Origin: Mastigias papua
Lineage: Eukaryota; Cnidaria; Scyphozoa; Rhizostomeae; Mastigiidae
Length of the DNA stretch: 64,000 nt
NCBI GenBank assembly: GCA_964019165.1
Contig: OZ025280.1
Coordinates: 11,030,428 to 11,094,427, forward strand
Reading direction: 5' to 3'
How positions within the stretch are numbered: position 1 is the first letter of the stretch; each line of letters starts with the position of its first letter. Under the pieces are notes generated by a model. That model saw only the letters and a list, made by a program, of their open reading frames with translations. It had not been told where the DNA came from and did no database searches. Positions 12,231-23,052 of this stretch are shown one piece after another. A program made the position numbers and the translations under genes.

Positions 12231-12287
12231 ATACATACATACATACATACATACATACATACATACATACATACATACATACATACA
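12231..12287. repeat. (ATAC)n microsatellite
   Basis: About 14 uninterrupted ATAC/TACA units end in a short CACAC. Read on minus it gives a spurious VCMY-repeat peptide, which is not a gene. Confidence 0.98.
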
Positions 12288-12307
12288 CACATAATGACAT
12301 GAGCCGC

Positions 12308-12675
12308 GTTGTGGGGACTCTATAGTTGCATCAACGTTGTGGGGACTGTATAAACTGTTCAAAAGCTCGCTACAGGAAACTGACAGATATTCAATGATTA
12401 GCCACAACAAACCACAGATTCAAGACGCACCTCATGCATTCCTTTGTTTCCGTTTTGGAAAGTGTGTATAAACGTAGTGGGGACTCTCAGTATACATCAA
12501 CATTGTGGGGACGTCATTGTTATACTGTTTGTTTTGCCTTGCACTTTACTGCAGTGAATGCTTCCCATTCAACAATCGTTAATTGATTGAACAGCGAATA
12601 ATGCAGTATAGGAAAGAGGTTTAAGGTTTATACACAACTTGTGGGGACATGCCTGGATACACACTTTGTGGGGAC
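12308..12675 (-). repeat. Three GTGGGGAC box doublets, ~165-bp period
   Basis: Six copies of [ACGT]TTGTGGGGAC-like boxes lie at 12308, 12336, 12474, 12502, 12638 and 12665 (starts). They form three doublets with 28, 28 and 27 bp between starts, and the doublets repeat at 166 and 164 bp. TATA-like words (TCTATAG, TGTATAAAC, TTTATACAC) flank several of them. I see no clear similarity in the ~125 bp between doublets. The boxes are the reverse complement of the GTCCCCACAA box in the satellites at 37-52 kb. Confidence 0.85.
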
Positions 12676-12679
12676 ACTT

Positions 12680-13206
12680 ACTATAGCAATCATTCATCCA
12701 GGGTGCATTCCTTGTTTTAGGCCCAAAGATCTTCTGCGTGTACTAAAATTTATGTGCGAGGTTCAGCGTGAAAACTAGAGGGGAAAAATTGGAGTATCCA
12801 AATTCCTGCGTAGCTAGTTCGTGAAACAGAATGGTGCAAGACTTGATTCCTTTTTTTGGCTTCGGCTGGTGCTGTAGAGACTTAGTTTTTGACGCAGCGC
12901 ATACTCATTAGCACACCTTTGATGCGCCGTCTACATGGAATGCACTCTAGTTACCCGTAACTACGCTCACTAATCGCCCCTTTTCCCTATTTTTCAATTT
13001 TGCATATCTTTCTGACCTCCCAGTTACTAATTTCAAGCAAGGTGCCAAAGCAAGGGGCACTGGGGAACACTGCCCCTTACTGTTTCAAGAAGGGGAAGTG
13101 CAGAAGCTCCCTTTTTGTCAATTTATTGAGTTCGGTGGAAGTGGATCAGAAAAAATTGCAAAAATATTCCTACCTAACTTAACCGCATTTAGTTTACTTT
13201 AGATGC
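12680..13206. other. Intergenic, nothing recognised
   Basis: No gene-like reading, boxes or clear terminal inverted repeats were seen here. Confidence 0.4.
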
Positions 13207-13214
13207 TTCAAGGG

Positions 13215-15511
13215 CAGTGGCGTAGTGGCATAAGATACCAGGGGAGCTTTGCCCCTCTTGAATCACTGCCAGAAGGCGCTAAAACGAGCATATTGAATAT
13301 TTTTGATTGAACTGTGAGGACCATTTTTATTCAATTTTACATTATTTTCAATTGAAAATCAACTGAGCGTGATTTTAAGGGGCGCCAAACTAGCACAGTA
13401 AAGTGTTCGATTGAACAGATAAGATTTTTCTATTATTTTCTCAATTGAAAAGTGGCTGAGCAAGGGCATCTGTTAAGAAAATTTGAACGCAGGATCAAAC
13501 CCATACGAAGGCCCCGTTTTATTTGCAGAAAGGATTGATCTGTATGATTCATAATTCTCTAAGCACATGACTGTAGATAACTGAATTGGGTAGAGGTGGG
13601 AAGATGTATAGAAGCCCGATTTAGAAAAGGGCCCAATCTTCTGGAGTTATTTGGCACACATTTGTCCATCCATTGGAACAGACCTGTAGGAATACAAGAG
13701 CTCTGAAGGCTCTTGAGGTATGCCAACTTTTCCCTTTATGTTCAATGTTTTTACAACCGACTTATAGCCGTGTTATAAGTGAGTTGGTACATGCATTACA
13801 TGCATGCAATGTGAAAAGGGAGAAGTTGGTGTAGCTTCTCAGCATGAAAATCAATGATGAAACAAACATTATATTCTGTAGAAAGGCGTTTTCTGACGTT
13901 TTGAAGGACGTTAAGGCTGATTTCCACTTACAGACAATTTTCTGCGGGCAGAAGCAGAACAGAACAGAAAAGCTCATGGGCATGCGCGTGGGTCACGTGA
14001 ACAGGAAAATTTTCTGTTCTGTTCTGTTCAGAGGATCTGTACGGAAAAGACGCCGTATCATGTGAGCAGGCCAATCAGGTAGTTTTGCTGCATGATGTGT
14101 GCATGTAAACAACACGGTACGGCCACTTGGTGATGGACAGGCCAAATACTCTCCTACCAAGGATTCCCAGATCAAGTTTGAAGTTTAATAACTTATTCGT
14201 GAAGGGTTAGTACGAAATTGTGCTGCAATTGTTGTTTGGGCATCATCCGTAAAAAAGACATCATTTTATATATTTTCTCATATTCTGTTGGGCTCATGCA
14301 AAAGTACGTAAAGAATAGGGCATGATCATGAAGTTTCATCTCCTTTATCGACAAATGAAAATCTTTCAATTTTCTCACTTGGTTAATCGTGCTCACTTTT
14401 CTTTTGCGTTTCCTTTAACTCATTGGATTTCGAAGTAATAGTAGCTTCTACGTCCTAACATTGAGGCCCATCATGTTTACAACCGACAGATTTCCTATCC
14501 TATTTGCACAGAGAAGTGGTAATTAGCAGAACAAACTTTCCGTTCCATTCCGATGAAACTTTTCTCTTCTGTTCCTGTCCGTTGAAAATTTTCTATAATT
14601 GGAGATCCACTTTACCTTTCTGGGGCCAAGCCCCAGACCCCCATTTCCATCACATTGAGCTATGGAATGGGCTAACTGGGCCACTTGCCCCAGTAATGGC
14701 AATATGACAAGCTGCTCTGAGTTAAGCAAAAATGTACCATTATTTGTCATAAATTAGTAACAGTGCTAGAAACAATTTTTCGTCATTTCAATAGAACATT
14801 TTGCTATCATCACATCCAAAAAAGATGGATAATGCTACAGCCAATTAGCTTTCTCTCAACTGCTGTAAGGGGAAAATTTATTACACAAAGCAAGCTTATG
14901 GTAGCCTATAAGAGCTACTGTAAATTGTTTTCTTGGGCATTTTTTGAAATTGTTTTGTCAGACTGTTTGGCACAGCTAACAGAGATGCAAACAGGACAAG
15001 AAAGGACTGAAGCAATTGAAAAAAAATTGAATGCTCTTTAGAAGATATACCGAGCAAATTAGCTTGACTGATAAAAATGTCGTCTAATTTCTAATGAAGA
15101 ATTGGAATGCAAAATTCAGGAAACTTGCTGAGAATAGACAAAAAGTTACGCATTCCCGGTGATCTCAGAGGATCTAAATTAAAACCTTTTCTTGCGGGAA
15201 CATGTCCCCGGACCCCCATGCATGTTTAAATTTAGCGAATGGTGCACTATTATTCCAGCATAATTGGCTATCATGCCTTATCCCCAGTTACACTTTGCAG
15301 GGTCATATTCTGTGGAAAATATGCAAAATTTCTAACTAAAATTTGGCAACTCTGTGTGGGAATACGTAGGAACATAAACGTTCCCGTGATTTCAGAAAAT
15401 CTAATGTATTCACTTTTTGTTAGCTAAAATTGCAAAATGTAAGATCTTATTTGAAAAGGGGTGCCAAATTTCATCTGGTCCCCCAAGAAAATCTATGGCA
15501 CCACGCTACTG
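13215..15511. mobile_element. hAT-like DNA transposon remnant (2.3 kb)
   Basis: The left end CAGTGGCGTAGTGGCATA and the inverted right end CAGTAGCGTGGTGCCATA form imperfect ~18-bp terminal repeats. The flanking 8-mers TTCAAGGG (13207-13214) and TTGAAGGG (15512-15519) match at seven of eight bases. An 8-bp target duplication with CAG-type ends is the hAT superfamily signature. No transposase is recognisable inside. The short ORFs, such as one at 14763-15041, show no BED or dimerisation motif that I can see. A second element is nested at about 13911-14614. It is best read as a non-autonomous or badly decayed copy. Confidence 0.7.
13911..14614. mobile_element. Nested MITE of the TTAA-GGCTG family
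   Basis: The left end TTAAGGCTGATTTCCACTTA and the inverted right end TAAAGTGGATCTCCAATTA share about 23 of 31 bases, including a common AATTTTC. Subterminal AGAACAGAACAG-like words also recur at both ends. It has no coding capacity. It sits inside the hAT-like element. Confidence 0.55.
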
Positions 15512-15519
15512 TTGAAGGG

Positions 15520-18500
15520 TGAACCAACTTTTTTGGTGCCAGTCCCTTTTTTAAATTTACTTAAAAACAACTTCGTGTTGGGGTAAGTTGAGAATGCAAA
15601 TTTAAAATCTGTCTATTTCGAGCTCTTGTAATTCACACTTTAACTTCCTCAAACGAGCTTCTCATGTACCTTGAAATCATCCTAACAAACTTTTAAAAAA
15701 ACCTGCAGGATTCAGACCTCTGTAATTTGAACTGTTTAAACTCGACCAACTTTGTCAGCCCTCAAAGCAAAAACCTTTCCAATTCGAACTTTCTACTGAT
15801 AAGCTGGTGACAGTAGTAGTTTTGTTTATTAACTTCTTTCAAACTTTATGCCATGGAAATATAGTACTGATATTCGCTTGGGATATGTCCTTGAGAAAAT
15901 TACTTTACATGCACTGAAAGAATCAAGAAGGCACTATGATGAACCTCAGTACAGAACACTGAAACACCAGTGGCGCAGCCATGGGGCCAAGGGATGTGGC
16001 TGCCCCACTAAACATGACAATTCTGGTGGTCGGGAAACCCTCAAATCTGCAATAAAATTGGTGCATTGGAAGGTAGCTGTATAATAGTAAGTGCAGCTGC
16101 TCTTTTCTATCTGGAAAAAGATAAATCTTTATATACAAAAGGGCGTTTCCCTAATACTTAAAGGGTGTGGTCAAAAAGTTTTCCAGGAGAAGACTCCACC
16201 ACCAGCACCCATCACTGTCTCTTTCTTTATATCGGATGCTGATTTAAGGCCCACCAGGACAGGATACTATAGACCCCTAACTCTAGTTAACTCCATAGTA
16301 TCCAAGGGATTTCACAAGCCTTCTGACCCCACCCCTGATTACACTCTTGCCCTGGCTACATCACTGCGAAAGACAAATAGTACTGCCTATTTTGATTCTG
16401 TGTTTTTATTTCAAGGCTACATGTTAATTTTGTGTTTTTATTGCAAGGGCAACAGATTTTTCTTTATTCAGCAACTGTTCAACAACTTGCACATTTTTAG
16501 GTTACTACTATGAAATGAAGATTTATGAAAAACTTGCACAAAATCCAGAGAGTTGCATCTTTGTTTGAAATAATGGTAGCTGCTGGACTGTTTCCCATAA
16601 TTCCCAATGTCTTTTGGAAAGTGAACTCTTATGTTAAATTAGCTTTCTATATCCCAAATTGATGAGACAGTAGAGCGGTAAATGTGCCCTGGTTGCACAT
16701 TTCATACATTAGACTTTCTGTATGCAATCTACTCAATAGTGTAGAAAGAAAGAAAATGGCCATTTGACCAGCAAACCATGCAATTTTAATACCTTACATC
16801 TCGTGAACTAACAATTTTTGACAGTTCTTTAAGCCTAACACAGCCCTTTACAACACGATAATGATTCTTCTATGCTCTTATTTCCAAAAGCTTTACAGCG
16901 ATTGGGGGACTACTACCCCCTCCGCACTCCCCTTCTTCTACTCCACTGAACTTGCTTTGGCAGCAAACACTGTTGATATGTTTAACACTATAAATACTGT
17001 TTATATTGCTGGCGCGCAAATAGGGGAGGGATCGTGAAAAGGTATAGACCTCTGCCCTTTTCAGCAAAAAGGAACAAAAGTTCCCTTTTTGGCACCTTTT
17101 TGCCGTGCCCTCTCCATTAGCAAAAGGTGTTTCACTAGCATAAAAAGGCTTGGTCCCAAAGATTTACCAGAGGCTCTACCCCCAACTATATTTCCCCTTC
17201 TCAGCCAAGATAAGAAATGGCAGTATGAATCATTAGCCTTCAGAGCAACAATATCAGTACATTTTCACAGTATTTCCTTTTGCACTTGTGAATCTAAAAT
17301 GCAGTATTCAAAAGGCTGTATCTTCTATAAACACATTTATTGTGCCCTTCTCATGGATTGGACCATTGCCCTTGAAAATTCCTAGTTGCTCGCCTGTATT
17401 GAGCCTTTTGAATATCTTGTGTAACATTTTGGTGACACTGTATTTTTCAAAAATGTGCTAGGGACCGTCATGAGTAAGATTTTGGAAATATTTTTGCAGT
17501 ATATTCTCGACTATATACTTTGTCATGTCAAGTCTCATGCACTAGGTACAAAACTTGCGCATACGGCCTGTCTGTCGCTTTCACACAGAGAAAGGGATAA
17601 ATCTCGCGTACTCTAGAGCTCCTTGTAAAGTGCTGAAACCACAATAGTTTGTTTCCTAGCAGAAGAGGAGGATAGAGCAGGGGTTTCGTCCTAAAACTGT
17701 AACAAGATGGGCTGTGTTGTATGAAATATACAGACTACACCTTTAACCACTCCCAGTTTGGCACTTACGACGTAAATGTGCTTCTCAAACCAGTATATGT
17801 GAAAGTACAGAAGAAGGAGAAAGCAAGTATAGGGTTGTCGCATTCTTCTTCTATTGATAGAAGCGTATCTTTCCTTTCTTTTCCTTTGGCAAATGCATAG
17901 TTATAAACTTATCTAGTCTAAAAGATGTTTGAAGAAGAGGGACTCAGCCCTCTAATCTCTCATAATATTAAGAATGGTGCTCAGTCCCCCTGAGCTCCCC
18001 TCCACAACACCACTGGGATAGAGGGCATATTTTTGGGAAATTCGTATTTCAGATAAGCAAAGAGATAACTACTAATGATAAATCAGATTTGCAGTATCAG
18101 CAAAGGGTAGTTGTCTGGGGTGTACCAAAGTATGGGCATGGGGGTGTTAGACCCCTCACTTTAGCCAAATCCAAAGGTAATTCTATAGCTTGCAAGTAAA
18201 AGCGTGTTTTGTGATCATTGTTTGTCGGTTATTCAGTATATTTATCATCACTCATTTTTTCATTTCAGAGTAGCACAGAGAATTCTTGCATGCTTGCCAA
18301 CCACGAAATGGTCTAAGGTGGAATGATGACCCAATTTGTGCAGTTGTAAAACAGAAACGTGCAGTGATACTTTAGAATTTGTGCAGTGGTGAATAATAAT
18401 GTTACATTGAACATGAAGTTAGCAACGAAAAATAAACAGAACAGTATTGAATTTATATACTCAAGATGTAAATTTATGCATATAAAATTTATGACTGTAT

Positions 18501-18639
18501 ATAGATTTAACTATTGTCGGAAGATTAGGTCAGTTATTAGTAGCTTGAAAAAGCACTTATATCTTTGTTTTAGGACGTAACATTTTGTAGCTGTTGCACT
18601 TGGACTGTCAACGCTTGAAAAAAGGTTGGAGAGTGCCCT
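15520..18639. other. Repeat-derived interval without a clear gene
   Basis: Isolated transposon-end-like words occur, for example CAGTGGCGCAGCCATGG at 15968 and an inverted CACCACTG ending at 18015. Their flanking 8-mers do not match, so I cannot pair them. The reading at 16091-16513 on plus is not protein-like beyond a short Pro/Thr-rich stretch. Confidence 0.4.
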
Positions 18640-20238
18640 TTAAGGCTGGTTTTCATATAATCATAATTCTTTCTAATTCGTCAGGATTCATGAATTGCGA
18701 TCTCTGAAACATATGAAAACCGGGAGTCCTAATCGTAATCGTGATTCATCGGATTTCGGTGTTCATATATCGCAATTCACCCCTACCAGAGGTTCTACGG
18801 AAAGGGAAGACTGGAGGCAGGGAAGGCACTACCGGGATGCTTGGTAGCCCTGTGCACAAGTTGCTCCAAATTTCCTTTTCAAGAAAGTTTTCAACCTAAA
18901 TTTCAACCACATTCATATTCACTGAATGATCAACTACTCGATAAATTTTGGACCAAATGAACGTTTTTTTTAAAGAAATAAATTTCCTGTCTTCACTATG
19001 GATGTTTCTTTACATATTGTCATATAAATCTCAGGCTTTCTTAACTGTTTCGTGAATTCTTGAAATTTTCGTTAACGAAAACAACCCAGATTAGGCAACT
19101 ATGATACAAGAGATAAAATGTTCAGGTTTTTGCGAAGCATTTAATGGATGGTGTTCTATATTTTCTAGTTGGATCAAAAATCTTTCTTACAAGCCCAGTT
19201 TTTCCAAGTAGCATTTGTAGCTCAGCCTACCTGTGTTTCTTAAAAGTTTCCTAATTGTTGCTTTATTATAGCCTCTTGTTTCTTAGAGACAATTTTCATA
19301 GAAACACGTGCTACCTAGTAGTAAAACTAAAAGATTGGACAAATGTGTTCTTGACACAAGCTATCTTCTGCACTTTTTAATTGTTTCACTCGTAGCAGGA
19401 ACATGACTGTGACTATTGACATACAAAAACTTAAAAGTTGCCCGATACATTGAAAGTTGCTCAACAAGCTGAAAGTTGCCAACAAAGCCTAAAGTTGTCC
19501 TCAAGTTGCCAAGCAACTTGAGGACAGGGCTAATGCTTGGGGGCTGGAGGTCCCTTGTAGACACCTAAATTGTTAAAAGTTTCCTTGCATTTTCTGCATT
19601 TTCACGGACTTTTCCTATTTTTGCTTCAGTTTGAATGGTGCCATCCACTAAGATTTACTGGCTTCGCTTCCTGTCAGCACTTGGCAGTATATGGCCCCAA
19701 AATTTCTTCATTGGCACCACTTATAACTTGAGACCCCCAAAGTTTCAGTGTGGAAATGGAACAACTTGCGGACAGTGGCTCACACTTACAATCAAGAGTG
19801 GGGGTATTAAACCATTTTACTGGGAGGATACGATGCCCCTACACTCTACTTTCAGCAGTCTGCATTCAATAAGGGCCTGGTGCACACTGTGAAGAAAAAG
19901 GCGCGTACTTGAAATTCATACCTGTGGCATAACTATGTTGGCGTGGTGAATAGAAGATTGCAGATAAAAAGATATCTAGTACTTATTCTTATTATAGCTC
20001 TTTTAAGAAACACATCTACTGGTTCATTTGCCTGTTTTGAAATGGCATTCCAACAATTCTTTCTTCAAATCATCTATAAAATCTCGCGGTGATCGACTGT
20101 ATATTGCTAGTTACGAGAAATTTCCATCAAATTATCCATCTCTACTGCCATGCCGAAATGTGTTTGCTCATACAGCGCAGTAAACTACTCAAGACTGAGG
20201 CTCAGCTAATCAAAACCAGACATCTCTATCGCAGTAGA
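18640..20238. other. Interval with one MITE end and a hairpin
   Basis: TTAAGGCTGGTTTTCATA at 18640 matches the end of the MITE family seen at 13911 and 20943, but I found no partner end. A perfect hairpin is listed separately. No gene is recognised. Confidence 0.4.
19496..19526. repeat. Perfect 14-bp-stem hairpin
   Basis: TGTCCTCAAGTTGC, then CAA, then its exact reverse complement. It is preceded by four loose copies of an AAAGTTG word spaced about 20-26 bp apart (about 19433-19495). A recent local origin is likely. Confidence 0.85.
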
Positions 20239-20949
20239 CCCTAAAGGCCAATGTCCAGTGAGAAAAAACTCAGCGAAAGTGTTCTCGAGAAGTTTATCGA
20301 GTGAAACATTTCTCGAGAAATAGTTCGAAAGTGAGTTTCCAGTAGGCGAAATTCTTCAGAGAAATCCCTCTGCGAAAAGGTTCATCATGAATTTGTCGTG
20401 TGATGACCTGTAGATTTTACTTTCGTTGTATCGATGGAGAAAACATAGAAGATATAGAAAAAGGTTTTGGGTTCGCATGATATATGCAGAGAGAACGGAG
20501 AATGGAGAGTATATAATCTTGTCGGGGAAATGCGGCTTCATGACCACGAATTATTTTTTTCAAAATATTTAGGATGACTCCCTCCCAAATAGAAGAAATG
20601 TACTCTCAACGAATTGTCTAATTGAAAAGTCGTCTTTGTTGATTGTAATTGCGCTCGCCATTTCAAACGACGAAGGGTATTTTGATGCCACTGCTATTTA
20701 GGTCTGTTTATGATTACATCATGAAGTTGAAATGTGGCAACTTGCCAAACAAATACGAATTCTGATTGGTCTGCGAAAGAATGTCGCAAGCGAAATGAGA
20801 AAAAGTTGAACTCAAGTGAACTTTTTTCGCTGAGAAATTTTTTCGCTCGAACTCTCTGTGAAATGTCATTGCGCATGCCTGTGACGTATTTCGCTCGAAC
20901 TTTTTCGCATTTCGCTGTGTTTTTTCTCACTGGAAATTGGCCTTAAAGG
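20239..20949. mobile_element. MITE with ~40-bp terminal inverted repeats
   Basis: The left end (CTAAAGGCCAATGTCCAGTG, then AGAAAAAACTCAGCGAAA) and the inverted right end (CTTTAAGGCCAATTTCCAGT, then GAGAAAAAACACAGCGAAA) match over about 38 bp with few differences. The interior holds more TTCGCTCGAA and TCTCGAGAA words, and no coding region. The right end overlaps the TTAAAGG start of the next element. Confidence 0.8.
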
Positions 20950-21441
20950 CTGATTTCCATTCACCAATTTCTGGCGCGCGCGACTTTTTGCGATCGACAT
21001 TTTGCAATCACATGGTGCGTATCAAATTACATTTAAGCTACACCTACGCAAAACGAGGGCTTTGAAAAGCAGTCATTTGCTGCCTAATCGGAATGTATTT
21101 CAAGGGGGCAAAGCAATCTCACTGCCTGCTCTTTAAGCTAAAATAACAGCTGTTATTGTCAGAGTGGCTAGCGGCTTTTGCTGCTGAAATATCCTAATTT
21201 TTCTTAAAGTAGAAGGCAGAAACGAATGAATATCTCTGAAAATTTCCCACTTACTTACTGCTTTCGTTACCTCATATTCCACAGGATTAAGATTTGTTTT
21301 CGAACTACCATAGCTTGTTTATAGCAGCTGCCATCTTGTTCGAATTTTCCGCCAAACAATGGAAATCATAGGATGCACAGTTTCACATAAACTGTTTGAT
21401 TCTCATGACAGTCGAATTGTGATGTATGAAAACCAGCCTTC
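20943..21441. mobile_element. MITE of the TTAA-GGCTG family
   Basis: The left end AAGGCTGATTTCCATTCACC matches the inverted right end AAGGCTGGTTTTCATACATC over roughly 30 bp. It abuts the preceding MITE and shares TTAAAGG with it. The interior is non-coding. Confidence 0.6.
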
Positions 21442-21588
21442 AGTGTCTTATTGGTTGTTAGTTACGACGGAGGCTCTAGGGGTCAAGAGCCTAAAGAATC
21501 ATGATTAGTTTACAGGAACTCGGATGCTTACCTATATTGATAGATCATCGTGTATAGTATGAAATTACGTATTTTAACATACTAATAT

Positions 21589-21775
21589 CAGGGGTGGTGC
21601 CAGGGGATGGGCTAGGGGGCTATAGCCCCCCGTCGGAGCAAGCTAGCCCCCCAGTAGGAAGGTGAAACGCGATGTTTTCGGAGATTTTGGCATCTATAGT
21701 ACCTTGAAAACCATATTTTAGCCCCCTTGTCAGAAAAGTCAGCCCTCCGTCGGAAAATTCCTGGCGCCACCCCTG
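21589..21775. mobile_element. hAT-type MITE, copy A (187 bp)
   Basis: The terminal repeats are CAGGGGTGGTGCCAGG and inverted CAGGGGTGGCGCCAGG (15 of 16 match). An exact 8-bp target duplication, ACTAATAT, lies at 21581-21588 and 21776-21783. GGGGGCTATAGCCCCC at 21615-21630 is a perfect 16-bp palindrome near the left end. Copy B of the family, in opposite orientation, is at 25647-25829. No coding capacity. Confidence 0.92.
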
Positions 21776-22017
21776 ACTAATATGTTGTTTTAGCCGTAAA
21801 ATATCAGTTATACATTTATGTTCATACTTAATTGTAAATGCCGTCAAAGATCCGCCCTCTATGTTAGTTACTATTGTCGTCAGCGACACAGGAAGCATTC
21901 AAAAAAGGGCACTATGTAAGCTGAAAAGGGACACTTTACATACAAATTTGCGAAAAAGTGGGGGGGCAAGTGCCACTTAAGCCCTCCGTTTCTTACGCCC
22001 ATGATTGTCGTCATAAC

Positions 22018-23044
22018 CAGTGCTTCCACTTTTGCTAATTCAAATTTCCTTCTTTTTTCCTTGTTTTGGGTAAAATCTCCTTACCAAGCTGTAAAAATTT
22101 CCTTACGATTTCCTTCTACATATGTTTGCAGTAAAAACACTTAAAACAGCATATAGTTTGTTGTAAAATGCTTTCATATTTCATGTAACATTAAATGGCG
22201 TAGGTCCTACAGTTGATACTTCCCTTTCACAAATACAAGGCTGCCACTAACTCAGGGAATGCAGGGAACATCAGGGAAACTTATGTTCAATCAGGGAAAA
22301 CCAAGGAAGAAGGAGAGATTTTTCAAAAAGTCAAAAGAATTATGGAAGCTTAGAGTTTTGCACACAGTTCTATGTTTTATATAGCAAAAATTTTAATGGC
22401 CAAAAATAAGGCCGATATTCTTTAAACTCCATGTCTGTCCAAGAAGCGATAAAATCCCTAATTGAAGGTTATAATAATATTAGGGAGAATCCTCGGGAAA
22501 TGAGCAGGACTTCACTCAGAATATCAGGGAAAATCAGGTAATTACTGGTGGCAACCCTGAAATAGAAATGGTATGCATGCGCACTTCCAGGAATACAAGT
22601 CGAGTCAGGAATGCCTTGTCACGAGTTGCTACAGTGGGGGCAGTGGGTATTGCCCCGATAGTTCATTAATATTTTACATAGAGGTACCCTACACTACAAA
22701 TTTTATTCATTGGTTCAACATGCTTCAGAGAGAACAACAGAAGAGAGCTTGAGGGGATATAGCCACCAACTCAAAGGTTTCAGAACTTGTTTCAGAGTTT
22801 AAGTAGTAGCTCTAGTACCCTGCTAACACTTTCTTAGCTGCTCTGTCTGAAGAGCCAGTCACCATCAGAATTTTTCTGATGCTGATACAATAATCTACAA
22901 CTTATTTGTTGAATTCCTTTTTAATTCCTTACTCACTTCAACATTTCCTTCTTTTTTCCTTACAATTTTCATTTCCTTCTTTTATCCTTCCAAATGGCAA
23001 AACTTCCTTACAGTAAGGAAATTTCCTTACAAGTGGAAGCGCTG
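22018..23044. mobile_element. hAT-type non-autonomous element (1.0 kb)
   Basis: The ends CAGTGCTTCCACTT and inverted CAGCGCTTCCACTT (13 of 14) are flanked by the exact 8-bp duplication GTCATAAC at 22010-22017 and 23045-23052. The interior has runs of TTTCCTTCTTTTTTCC near both ends. Inside, 22236-22559 has ends CAAGGCTGCCACTA and inverted CAGGGTTGCCACCA, probably a nested MITE without a clear target duplication. No transposase is seen. Confidence 0.9.
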
Positions 23045-23052
23045 GTCATAAC

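Noticed and set aside
12039..12410. Minus-strand ORF of 123 codons with a VCMY repeat
   Set aside because: It is the translation of the ATAC microsatellite.
16091..16513. Plus-strand ORF of 140 codons
   Set aside because: It has no recognisable motif, biased composition and repeat-like surroundings, and no splice or start context supports it.
15968..18015. A hAT element between CAGTGGCGCAG and CACCACTG
   Set aside because: The flanking 8-mers (TGAAACAC and GGATAGAG) do not match, and the terminal similarity is only about eight bases.
22236..22559. Confident nested hAT MITE
   Set aside because: The end motifs pair, but the flanks CACAAATA and AAATAGAA do not form a target duplication, so it is mentioned only within the outer element.
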